Source: a candidate division WWE3 bacterium CG22_combo_CG10-13_8_21_14_all_39_12
GTDB taxonomy: Bacteria > Patescibacteriota > 4484-211 > GCA-002791395
DNA: 8,980 bases
NCBI GenBank assembly: GCA_002771355.1
Contig: PCSU01000026.1
Span: forward strand, 1 to 8,980
Direction of reading: 5' to 3'
The translations under genes and the position numbers were made by a program. Shown here piece by piece: positions 1 through 5,816 of the stretch (position 1 is its first letter; every line of letters starts with the position of its first letter). The notes under the pieces were generated by a model. The model saw only the letters and a program-made list of their open reading frames with translations. It did no database searches and was not told the DNA's origin.

Positions 1-1
1 A

Positions 2-79
2 AACGTATACATTCAGCTCTTCGGGTTCCACCCGTCGTATTTAGACAGAGACAAGGTGTCTAAATTTTGGGGTACTTGA
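2..79 (+). CDS. Possible C-terminal tail of the IS transposase (partial)
   Basis: An open frame enters from the left edge and runs 25 codons to a TGA at 77-79. The visible residues include LFGFHPSYLDRDKV and end KFWGT. The stop codon lies inside the terminal TTGACA of the putative IS inverted repeat, which fits the compact layout of IS elements. Twenty-five stop-free codons can easily occur by chance and no catalytic motif is visible, so the call rests on context. The frame lies antisense to the small ORF at 41-166. Confidence 0.22.
   Translation, partial: NVYIQLFGFHPSYLDRDKVSKFWGT
39..65. repeat. Perfect 9-bp inverted repeat at the IS end
   Basis: ATTTAGACA (39-47) pairs perfectly with TGTCTAAAT (57-65) around the 9-base loop GAGACAAGG. 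On the plus strand TTTT follows immediately (65-68), so it could act as a weak terminator for the putative transposase. It also covers the TAA of the minus-strand ORF. The right arm overlaps the start of the IS inverted repeat. Confidence 0.45.
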
Positions 80-166
80 CACATCTTGTAGTTTCTCAAA
101 TAAACTTAACCGCTCGAACTGCTTAGAGGTAAAATACTTTTCATATTGATCAGTGAAGTTAGACAT
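41..166 (-). pseudogene. Short ORF apparently interrupted by the IS end
   Basis: The ATG at 166-164 opens a 41-codon frame ending in TAA at 43-41. Its first 28 residues (beginning MSNFTDQYEKYFTSKQFERL) are polar and helix-like, as in a real protein. The last 13 or so codons lie within the putative IS inverted repeat (57-81) and its interior. The simplest reading is the 5' end of a gene downstream of copA, cut off by the IS insertion. The gap to the copA stop is 66 bases. I do not recognise the family. There is no convincing Shine-Dalgarno, only AGAG just upstream. It may not be translated at all. Confidence 0.3.
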
Positions 167-220
167 AGTCTCTATTGTCGCACACCTGTGTAGATTCCCA
201 CGAAGCTATAGCAGATACTC

Positions 221-242
221 GAAAAACAACCTTTAGGTTATT
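221..242 (-). terminator. Weak intrinsic terminator after copA
   Basis: On the minus strand, AATAACC (242-236) can pair with GGTTGTT (231-225), with one T-G pair and a four-base loop holding the copA stop codon. It runs straight into a short T tract. The stem is short and A/T-rich, so termination would be inefficient, but position and T tract fit the end of the copper operon. Confidence 0.35.
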
Positions 243-2602
243 GATTTTAATCTCAAACTATTAAGCACAACACTTACTGAACTAAACGCCATCGCCCCAC
301 TGGCAATAATCGGAGACAATAACAAACCAAAGAATGGATACAAAACCCCTGCTGCAACTGGAATGCCAATTACGTTATATCCAAATGCCCAAAATAGATT
401 TTGTTTTATCACAGTAAATGTTTGACGTGAAATTTCTATTGCTTCAACTACCTTTTCAAGAGTTCCTTTTACCAAAACAATATCACCCGTTTCAATCGCA
501 ATATCAGTTCCGGTTCCCATTGCAATTCCAATATCTGCTTGTGCAAGTGCGGGAGCATCATTAATACCATCTCCAACCATTGCTATTACTGCGTCTTTGC
601 CAATTTCACTGGTTAACCTTCGTATAGCGTTGGCCTTATCCTGTGGTAACACATCTGAAATAACACGATCAATACCAAGTTTTTCAGCAATGATTTCGGC
701 TGCATTTTTATGATCTCCTGTTAACATAATTACAGCAATCCCCATTCCATGAAGCTGTGAAACCATATCTTTAGATTCTGGTTTAATTTCATCTGAAATC
801 CCAAACACTCCCACAACCTGTTTTTCTATTGCAACTATAACCAATGTATTTCCTTGTTCTCGTAAATTATTGATTTGAGCAAGAACTACACTTGAAATTA
901 TTCCCACTTGATCTTCAATTAACGACTGTTTTCCTATTACGAACTTTTTGCCTTCAACGATTCCCGATACCCCTTTTCCTTCATGATTATTAAAATCCGT
1001 GACGACAATATCAGTAATTCCTATGCCTTTTTCGGTAGCATACGAAACAACAGCATCAGAAAGTGGATGCGATGACAAGTTTTCAACTGCGGCAATGCCA
1101 CGTAATAAATCCTCCACTTCTAGATCCATAAACGTTATAAACTCTCCCACAGTAGGTTTACCATACGTAAGGGTTCCCGTTTTATCAAACACGATTGCGT
1201 CAACGTTATGTAGTGACTCCAACGCCTGAGCGTCTTTAACTAAAATTCCTTTTTGTGCAGCTTTACCAGTTCCAACCATAATTGCAGTCGGCGTTGCCAA
1301 ACCAAGAGCGCAAGGACACGCAATAATCAATACGGTTGTAGCAATATAAACAGCAAGCTGAATCGGGTTAATGTCTACTGGAACAAACCCGAGACCAGGC
1401 GCAATTACAAGCCAAAAAACCACTGAAAGTACAGCAATGACTACTACAATGGGTACAAACACTGAAGATATCTTATCAGCCAACTTTTGAACCTTAGCTT
1501 GCGAACCCTGCGCCTCTTCAACCATCTTTATAATTTGAGCAAACATAGTGTCTTTACCCACCTTTTGAGCTGTAAATACTATATACCCTGACTTATTAAT
1601 ACTCGCTGCAACCACAACATCTCCTACAGTTTTTTCAACAGGAATTGGCTCACCTGAAAGCATCGATTCATCAATACTCGTTGTACCTTTCGTAATCACT
1701 CCATCAACAGGAATCTTGTCACCAGGACGAATAACTATCTCATCGCCAACTATCACTTGGTCAATGAGAATCACAACCTCTACCCCATCACGCAATACAC
1801 GAGCCTCTTTGGCTTGCATATGTAAAAGTTTTTCAATTGCACTACCTGTTTGCGTTTTTGCACGAGCCTCAAGCAAACGACCCAACAAAATAAAAAAGAC
1901 TATAAACACTTCTGCTTCAAAAAATACATCTACCTCCTTGCCACCATATGACTCAAAGATGAATGGAAAAAATGTTACCACTGTCGAAAACATCCATGCA
2001 GTAAAAGTACCAATGGCAACCAGTGTATCCATATTCGCGGTTTTAGATTTAAATGCACTGTAGGCACTCACAAAAAACTGACTTCCACCCCAAAACAGTA
2101 GCGGTGTAGCAATCACAAACTGAATAAGGAAAAATAGGTTAATCGAATAACCCGTCTGGCTAAATGAGATGGTGCCGAACTCAGGCATCATTATAGCTGG
2201 ATAAAATGAATGGAGAATCATAATAACCATCATGAGTACAAATGGAATGACCCCCAATCCAACCAAAAATACTTTATGTTGTAAACGTTTCAATTCCAGA
2301 AGCTTTATATCTTTTGCCTGTTTATCAGTGTTTTGATTGCTATCAATTTTTGAGGCTTCGGTTGGAGAAGCAAGAACGTATTCTTCATCTGAAACCAACA
2401 ATCGATAACTACCTGCCGACTTTACAGCTCCCTGAATTTTATCAATCGAGGTAGTAACCTCATCGTATTCAACAGTCATTTTTTCGGTCGCATAGTTCAC
2501 ATTCACAAAACTCACCCCATCAACCCTACTGACCATTTTTTCTAACAGGTTTTTGCATGCCGCGCAGTGCATACCAATGATTGGAAATATTTCTTTTTTC
2601 AT
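233..2602 (-). CDS. copA: Cu(I)-exporting P1B-type ATPase CopA
   Basis: This 789-residue inner-membrane pump exports Cu(I) at the cost of ATP. An N-terminal heavy-metal-associated domain carries GMHCAAC (residues 10-16). The P-type ATPase core follows: SGEP of the actuator domain (316-319), the CPC transmembrane ion site (429-431), the DKTGTLT phosphorylation loop with Asp473, the SHP motif (His512-Pro513) of the nucleotide-binding domain, and GDGINDAP (677-684). YN (742-743) and MxxSS (771-775) in the last two helices are the Cu(I)-specific signature of the P1B-1 subgroup. Length is normal for a one-HMA CopA. It is the last gene of the csoR operon. Its ATG overlaps the TGA of the upstream chaperone gene (ATGA, 4 bases), implying translational coupling. 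All catalytic residues I can check are present. Confidence 0.96.
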   Translation of the reverse strand: MKKEIFPIIGMHCAACKNLLEKMVSRVDGVSFVNVNYATEKMTVEYDEVTTSIDKIQGAVKSAGSYRLLVSDEEYVLASPTEASKIDSNQNTDKQAKDIKLLELKRLQHKVFLVGLGVIPFVLMMVIMILHSFYPAIMMPEFGTISFSQTGYSINLFFLIQFVIATPLLFWGGSQFFVSAYSAFKSKTANMDTLVAIGTFTAWMFSTVVTFFPFIFESYGGKEVDVFFEAEVFIVFFILLGRLLEARAKTQTGSAIEKLLHMQAKEARVLRDGVEVVILIDQVIVGDEIVIRPGDKIPVDGVITKGTTSIDESMLSGEPIPVEKTVGDVVVAASINKSGYIVFTAQKVGKDTMFAQIIKMVEEAQGSQAKVQKLADKISSVFVPIVVVIAVLSVVFWLVIAPGLGFVPVDINPIQLAVYIATTVLIIACPCALGLATPTAIMVGTGKAAQKGILVKDAQALESLHNVDAIVFDKTGTLTYGKPTVGEFITFMDLEVEDLLRGIAAVENLSSHPLSDAVVSYATEKGIGITDIVVTDFNNHEGKGVSGIVEGKKFVIGKQSLIEDQVGIISSVVLAQINNLREQGNTLVIVAIEKQVVGVFGISDEIKPESKDMVSQLHGMGIAVIMLTGDHKNAAEIIAEKLGIDRVISDVLPQDKANAIRRLTSEIGKDAVIAMVGDGINDAPALAQADIGIAMGTGTDIAIETGDIVLVKGTLEKVVEAIEISRQTFTVIKQNLFWAFGYNVIGIPVAAGVLYPFFGLLLSPIIASGAMAFSSVSVVLNSLRLKSIT

Positions 2603-2823
2603 GATATTTGTTGTATCGAATACTCCCCCGCCTTAGCTAAGGCTTTCCGTATATCCTGAATCTGATCACTCAAAGCCTGTGGTACTAATAGAGTTTGCTT
2701 CTCAGTGTTAAGAGTTATAACACCAAGTCCTGCTTCTTCTAACTCCATATTAATAAGAGCCACACATGCGTTGCAGTGAATTCCGGATATCTTGTACGTT
2801 GTTGATTCTGTTTGATTATCCAT
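2599..2823 (-). CDS. copZ: CopZ-like heavy-metal-associated copper chaperone
   Basis: A 74-residue soluble protein made of a single heavy-metal-associated domain. The metal site is GIHCNAC (residues 14-20), with Cys17 and Cys20 as the expected Cu(I) ligands. Size and fold match CopZ chaperones, which carry Cu(I) in the cytoplasm to CopA and to the copper-sensing repressor. Its ATG shares one base with the TAA of the upstream fusion gene (TAATG), and its TGA overlaps the copA ATG, so the three genes are probably translated as a coupled unit. The His before the first Cys matches the HMA domain of the neighbouring CopA (GMHC). It could equally be described as a detached second HMA domain of the ATPase. 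Confidence 0.85.
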   Translation of the reverse strand: MDNQTESTTYKISGIHCNACVALINMELEEAGLGVITLNTEKQTLLVPQALSDQIQDIRKALAKAGEYSIQQIS

Positions 2824-4262
2824 TATGTTACTTTAATTACTCCCCCAACCATCCCCATCCAACAGCTAAATTTATAGGTTCCTGGTTTTTGAGGCGTGAA
2901 CTCAATAACGTTTACACCTGGTTTTAAGGTTACCTGTCCATTAAAAAAATCACGTGCAATCACAGCACCTGTACACCCACTCGCCCCCATATTATTAATT
3001 TCCCACCGAACAGGAACACCAGACTTAACCGTAAACGACGTTGGGACATACCCATAAGCAGATGCTTCCATATTCATAACCTGAACACTTTGATCACCAA
3101 GTACTGTTGCACTTGTTTGAGTGGATGGACTAAATGCACGTGCCACATCACTCATACTTGGAAGACCTAGTGCATCAAGCTGCGAGTTAAGGGTAAATAA
3201 TGCAAAAAACACAACCATGACTCCAGCAACCGCATTAAATCTACCAGACCATGCCTTTTGAGAACCAAAGCCAACAGACGCCAAACTAATAAACGAAAGT
3301 GCAATCATAGTCCCAAACGCAAAAGCAAACATGTTTAATGCTCCAGAAACAAAATCTCCTGACGAAATTGAAGTAATGAATGCAGTTAGTGTCATTCCAC
3401 AAGGCAAAAGGAGTGATGCTGCCCCGATATACAAAGGACCAAATGTGCTATGTGAACTTTCTGAAGAATCAGAAACATTGTTTCCAAGACTCCCAGGGAG
3501 AGCAATGGTAAGTTTAGTAGCCCAAGAAACATTAAGCATTTGCAGACCCAATAGCAACATGACACCAGCAACAAGAATAGTGATTACCGGAGCAACTGCA
3601 GTCACCGTTGAGGTAATGGATGCACCTACTAAAGCAAGCACTCCTCCGGCAAAAGCAAATGAAACGAGCCTACCTGCATAAAACATACCGTGAGGAAGTA
3701 AAGACTTAAACGCATTGTGATCGGAAGTATTTGCATACGTTTTATTCCATGATTTTGAAAGCGAAAGAATAACCCCACCCACTAAAGCAGCGCATGTTGA
3801 TGCACCTGCAACTAACCCAAACAACAAATATACAAACGGCCCTGCTTCAGTTGTAACCATTACCCTGGCAGCTAACCCACTTTCAGTTAACAGGTAAAAC
3901 CCAATTACTAACAAGGCAACTATACCAAAATTAATGCTAAAACTTCGCATCTTTTCAGGGTTATACAAAAGACTTCCATTTTCAAAATAAATGAGAGGTT
4001 TGCCTGAATCACCATCCTTTGACCACTGTAGTGTATATCCGTGGTCTTTAAGGTGTGCATTGAGAATCTTGAGGTCTGGTGACGTTCCCTTGTGGTGAGT
4101 GATGGTAACTCTAGAATCTGAAATCGAAGCCTTAACGGATATAATTCCTTCAACTTTTTCGAGTGTTTTTTTGATCAAGATTTCACAAGCGGCGCAGTAC
4201 ATACCTTCAACATAAAGTACTGAGCGAATATCACCGGGGTTTTGTTTTGACTTTTTACTCAT
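2823..4262 (-). CDS. HMA / UreH-like membrane / cupredoxin fusion protein for copper handling
   Basis: A 479-residue membrane protein with three parts. Residues about 14-80 form a heavy-metal-associated domain with GMYCAAC (20-26). About 105-360 hold some seven hydrophobic helices resembling the UreH_2/DsbD-type transporter domain. These include STCAAL (155-160), LLPHGMFYAGR (188-198) and LLPCGM (285-290), where paired Cys residues in helices could pass copper or electrons. Residues about 390-479 form a cupredoxin-like beta domain with Cys430 and a C-terminal CWMGM (467-471). Related proteins are common in copper-resistance operons of Gram-positive and candidate-phyla bacteria; the exact transport direction is not established. 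The likely role is copper transfer across the membrane, with the cupredoxin outside. It starts 5 bases after csoR and overlaps copZ by one base. No Shine-Dalgarno lies close to the ATG, so translation may depend on coupling to csoR. Confidence 0.85.
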   Translation of the reverse strand: MSKKSKQNPGDIRSVLYVEGMYCAACEILIKKTLEKVEGIISVKASISDSRVTITHHKGTSPDLKILNAHLKDHGYTLQWSKDGDSGKPLIYFENGSLLYNPEKMRSFSINFGIVALLVIGFYLLTESGLAARVMVTTEAGPFVYLLFGLVAGASTCAALVGGVILSLSKSWNKTYANTSDHNAFKSLLPHGMFYAGRLVSFAFAGGVLALVGASITSTVTAVAPVITILVAGVMLLLGLQMLNVSWATKLTIALPGSLGNNVSDSSESSHSTFGPLYIGAASLLLPCGMTLTAFITSISSGDFVSGALNMFAFAFGTMIALSFISLASVGFGSQKAWSGRFNAVAGVMVVFFALFTLNSQLDALGLPSMSDVARAFSPSTQTSATVLGDQSVQVMNMEASAYGYVPTSFTVKSGVPVRWEINNMGASGCTGAVIARDFFNGQVTLKPGVNVIEFTPQKPGTYKFSCWMGMVGGVIKVT

Positions 4263-4267
4263 GTATT

Positions 4268-4579
4268 TTATTTATATTCAAACAGTTTAAGAAGTTCCTG
4301 TTGAGAACGTTTTTCGTCTCCTGATTTAATTTGATCTACCACACAATGATTAAGATGATCTTCAATTAATAACAAATCTATTTTTTGAAGCGCCTTTTGA
4401 ACGGCACGAGACTAGTGAACAATATCAAGACAGTACTCATCATTTTCAATTTGGGTAATGATAGAATCAATGTGACCTTTAGCTATTTTGAAACGATGGA
4501 TCGACCGTTCTTTGGTCGATTTTTCACGATGTGTCTTGTGATCCGTGTGGTTTTTGCTGTTTGCTTTTAGTCCCCCCAT
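4268..4579 (-). pseudogene. csoR: CsoR-family copper-sensing repressor with an in-frame TAG
   Basis: This frame encodes a metal-sensing repressor of the CsoR/RcnR family, about 103 residues if read through. It begins ATG (4579-4577) within MGGLKANSK. Cys50 lies in YCLDIVH, and His75 and Cys79 in DHLNHC; this is the Cys, His-x3-Cys triad that binds Cu(I) in CsoR. The 25-residue Cys-to-His spacing matches the family only if the TAG at 4414-4412 (codon 56) is counted as one residue. Family members normally have Gln there, so a single CAG-to-TAG change explains the stop. Translation ending there gives 55 residues lacking His75 and Cys79, so copper sensing should be lost. The frame downstream is otherwise intact to its TAA, arguing for a recent mutation, suppression or a sequence error. 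It is the first gene of the copper operon. Confidence 0.85.
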
Positions 4580-4584
4580 AGGGG
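4572..4584. promoter_or_regulatory. CsoR-type operator overlapping the csoR start codon
   Basis: On the minus strand the sequence reads CCCC-TAT-GGGGGG, flanked by TATAT upstream and ACTA downstream. C-tract/G-tract pseudopalindromes with an AT spacer are the usual DNA targets of CsoR/RcnR repressors. Here the ATG of csoR lies inside the site, and the predicted transcription start is next to it. Bound repressor would block both polymerase and the first codon. The site is the natural autoregulatory operator of the operon. Confidence 0.65.
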
Positions 4585-4586
4585 AT

Positions 4587-4615
4587 ATACTAGCTATAAA
4601 CCTCACGAATGTCAA
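4587..4615 (-). promoter_or_regulatory. Sigma-70-type promoter of the copper operon
   Basis: A perfect -35 box TTGACA (4615-4610) is followed by a 17-base spacer and a -10 box TAGTAT (4592-4587, four of six consensus bases). Only seven bases separate the -10 box from the csoR ATG, so transcription should start at or next to the start codon and give a leaderless mRNA. The operator lies directly downstream of the -10 box. Confidence 0.65.
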
Positions 4616-4673
4616 TACTGTGTATAAGTCAAGGACATATGCGACATACGCCCATTGTCGATGAAATACTATA

Positions 4674-4853
4674 ATGGACTTTAAACCAAATGAATGGTTC
4701 GTTCCCATTGTAAATAACTATCCTCAACTAGAACAAGAATACCTAAGGTTAGAACTGAACAAAAAGACTGCTACTAAAGCTCAAAACATGTCTTTAGAAT
4801 CCATAAATACACAATGGCTCCGAATAGTACAAGACGCTATAGCAATTGTTTAA
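4674..4853 (+). CDS. Small orphan ORF, probably 3'-truncated by a stop
   Basis: A 59-codon frame from ATG 4674 to TAA 4851, divergent from csoR. The product starts MDFKPNEWFVPIVNNYPQLE and ends near WLRIVQDAIAIV. It has no signal or membrane segment, and I do not recognise the family. From position 4813 onward the DNA resembles 5541 onward: 52 of the first 70 bases match without gaps. In that second copy the frame continues past this point with Gln (CAA) where this one has TAA, and ends in RYLNFE. After the TAA this copy keeps the resemblance to about 4889 with a one-base offset. So the gene here looks truncated by a C-to-T stop and later an indel. No Shine-Dalgarno is visible. A TATAAT overlaps the ATG, too close to serve it. 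Confidence 0.4.
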   Translation: MDFKPNEWFVPIVNNYPQLEQEYLRLELNKKTATKAQNMSLESINTQWLRIVQDAIAIV

Positions 4854-4958
4854 AGTCAGAAAAAATTGATGTGTATTCCACATCTTGCGGGAAACAACGG
4901 CTAACATTTCATTCAGAAATAGTTGTCGAACCCTACCACTTCCCGTCTGATATGTACA

Positions 4959-5126
4959 TTAGCTTATAATATCGTCTAAAGTGGAACTAAACGGCTTATC
5001 GGGAGAATCATCTGTGCTTCCTTCAAGCTTTTTCGTCTTATTCTTTACTTTATATAGAACGATAACAAAAATTACTATTGCGATAACCAATGCAGAAAGA
5101 ACAAGCATTTTCTCGAGACCGGTCAT
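4959..5126 (-). CDS. Small single-pass membrane protein, 55 residues, unknown function
   Basis: ATG 5126 to TAA 4959 encodes a short protein with a strongly hydrophobic segment at residues 8-24 (LVLSALVIAIVIFVIVL). A basic stretch YKVKNKTKK follows, then an acidic/polar tail ending TLDDIIS. The pattern is a single membrane helix with a lysine-rich cytoplasmic side. GAGG lies just before the ATG, rather close. An in-frame GTG twelve bases upstream would add MEEG, and the ATG at codon 7 would shorten it. It follows the GIY-YIG gene on the same strand with a 56-base gap, so the two could be co-transcribed. No family is recognised. Confidence 0.45.
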   Translation of the reverse strand: MTGLEKMLVLSALVIAIVIFVIVLYKVKNKTKKLEGSTDDSPDKPFSSTLDDIIS

Positions 5127-5182
5127 ACCCTCTTCCACTGCCTGATTTTACTTTGAGGTAATTTCACTTTCCTTTTCAACAA

Positions 5183-5438
5183 CTACAACTCTTCTAAATT
5201 CCCTAGTACTACCGATTTTTTCTTTGCTCGACTCCAACCTTTTAACTGTTTCTCCCGTGCATATGCTTCGTTGATATTCTCGTAACTCTCAGTATAAACA
5301 ATTGACAAGTTGCCTTCTCTAGCTGTGATCATTGCGTCCCGACCTGAATTATGCTCTTTCAGTCTTCTTGAAACATCATTACTAACCCCTATGTAATAAA
5401 TTCCTTTTGGATTTTGAAGTATATATAGGAAAATACAT
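5183..5438 (-). pseudogene. URI-type GIY-YIG endonuclease with a +1 frameshift near the start
   Basis: The translated body reads LYILQNPKGIYYIGVSND, then RRLKEHNSG and, near the end, REKQLKGWSRAKK. This is the pattern of small stand-alone GIY-YIG (UvrC/URI superfamily) nuclease proteins of about 80-90 residues. The good start is ATG 5438 with AGGTGG three bases upstream, giving M-Y-F. The sequence then has TATTTTCC where TATTTCC would keep the frame, so one extra T shifts the rest. Without it the product is 84 residues ending at TAG (5185-5183). No alternative start exists in the body's own frame before its upstream stop. The cause may be T-run slippage or a sequencing error. The catalytic Tyr residues, the Arg in RRLKEHN and the Glu in AYAREKQ are present. 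Confidence 0.75.
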
Positions 5439-5458
5439 GTTCCACCTAAATACCGTTA

Positions 5459-5545
5459 GTCCTTCGACACGCCTTCTCTGTACTTCGGCTACTCAGGACA
5501 TTCTCCTTTCTGGCTTGCCATGAGCAAGCGCAGCGCGTCGAATGG
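5459..5545. repeat. GC-rich imperfect palindromic element (REP-like)
   Basis: This stretch is visibly more GC-rich than its surroundings and is built from nested inverted repeats. The outer arms CCTTCGACACGC (5461-5472) and GCGCGTCGAATGG (5533-5545) pair, apart from one bulge and one mismatch. GTCCT (5459-5463) pairs with AGGAC (5495-5499). GCTTGC (5513-5518) pairs with GCAAGC (5524-5529) around CATGA. Similar CCTTCGAC...CTCAGGAC palindromes recur as dispersed repeats in many bacterial genomes. It begins 20 bases upstream of the GIY-YIG start codon, and its right end joins directly to the truncated gene copy at 5541. Confidence 0.6.
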
Positions 5546-5635
5546 CTCCGAATAGTGCAGGACGTTAGAACTATTATTCAAGGTCAGAAGGAATTTATAC
5601 ACATCCCAGACTTGCGATACTTGAACTTTGAATAA
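5541..5635 (+). pseudogene. 5'-truncated second copy of the orphan ORF's 3' end
   Basis: From AATGGCTCCGAATAGT (5541-5556), identical to 4813-4828, this region parallels the orphan ORF. In the matching frame it reads WLRIVQDVRTII, then QGQKEFIHIPDLRYLNFE and TAA (5633-5635). Several differences from the first copy are synonymous, which suggests the sequence was once under coding selection. The resemblance starts within the palindromic element's right arm, and the 5' half of the gene is missing. No start codon is available, so it is a remnant. The family is unknown. Confidence 0.5.
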
Positions 5636-5735
5636 TAAAAAAATCTACCCCACCACTCACTATTTATTGTACAAATACTTAACCTTATATTATGAACATA
5701 ACGTGAAAAACTTCACAATCCAAGGTGGTTAACCA

Positions 5736-5764
5736 TTGACATTCCATATGATTACCAATATAAG
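5736..5764 (+). promoter_or_regulatory. Strong sigma-70-type promoter of the nucleotidyltransferase
   Basis: A perfect TTGACA (5736-5741), a 17-base spacer and TATAAG (5759-5764, five of six bases) make a near-consensus promoter. Transcription should start near 5771, giving a leader of about 45 bases with a good ribosome site. An inverted repeat, GTGAA (5703-5707) and TTCAC (5712-5716), lies 20 bases upstream and could be a regulator site, but this is weak. Confidence 0.7.
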
Positions 5765-5802
5765 TGTGAGTACAAATAGTTTCTAGCACATTATAAATCG
5801 AC

Positions 5803-5812
5803 AAAGGAGGTG
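5803..5812 (+). promoter_or_regulatory. Shine-Dalgarno that fixes a GTG start
   Basis: AAAGGAGGTG matches the anti-Shine-Dalgarno almost completely and ends four bases before GTG at 5817. It settles the GTG as the start of the nucleotidyltransferase. Confidence 0.85.
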
Positions 5813-5816
5813 TACT

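Larger units (their letters stand above)
1..81 (+). mobile_element. Right end of an IS3/IS481-like insertion sequence (partial)
   Basis: Positions 57-81 read as an IS3-superfamily terminal inverted repeat: starting TGTCTAAATTTTGGGG and finishing GGTACTTGACA, so that read inwards from position 81 it begins TGTCAAGTACCCCAAAA and continues to a GACA box. The CCCCAAAA...GACA pattern and TG...CA termini are typical of IS3/IS481 ends from general knowledge of the family. The element would lie to the left, mostly outside the window. A plus-strand open tail (2-79) stops inside the repeat, as transposase genes often do. The left repeat and target duplication cannot be seen, so the family is a tentative call. 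Confidence 0.4.

Noticed and set aside
999..2063. Plus-strand open frames inside copA (999-1229 and 1716-2063)
   Set aside because: Antisense shadows of a gene whose motifs are unmistakable; no ribosome sites or family resemblance.
4412..4414. Genome-wide TAG-to-sense recoding
   Set aside because: Only one in-frame TAG at a conserved position is seen, and the GIY-YIG frame ends at a TAG where the family normally ends. Not excluded, but not supported.
4580..4708. Upstream in-frame extension of csoR by 43 codons
   Set aside because: It would run through the promoter and operator, contains no CsoR-like residues, and family members start at about the position of the chosen ATG.
4814..4969. 51-codon plus-strand frame starting MAPNSTRRYS
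   Set aside because: It lies in another frame over the orphan ORF's tail; the second copy at 5541 has a stop early in this frame, while the WLRIVQD frame is open in that copy.
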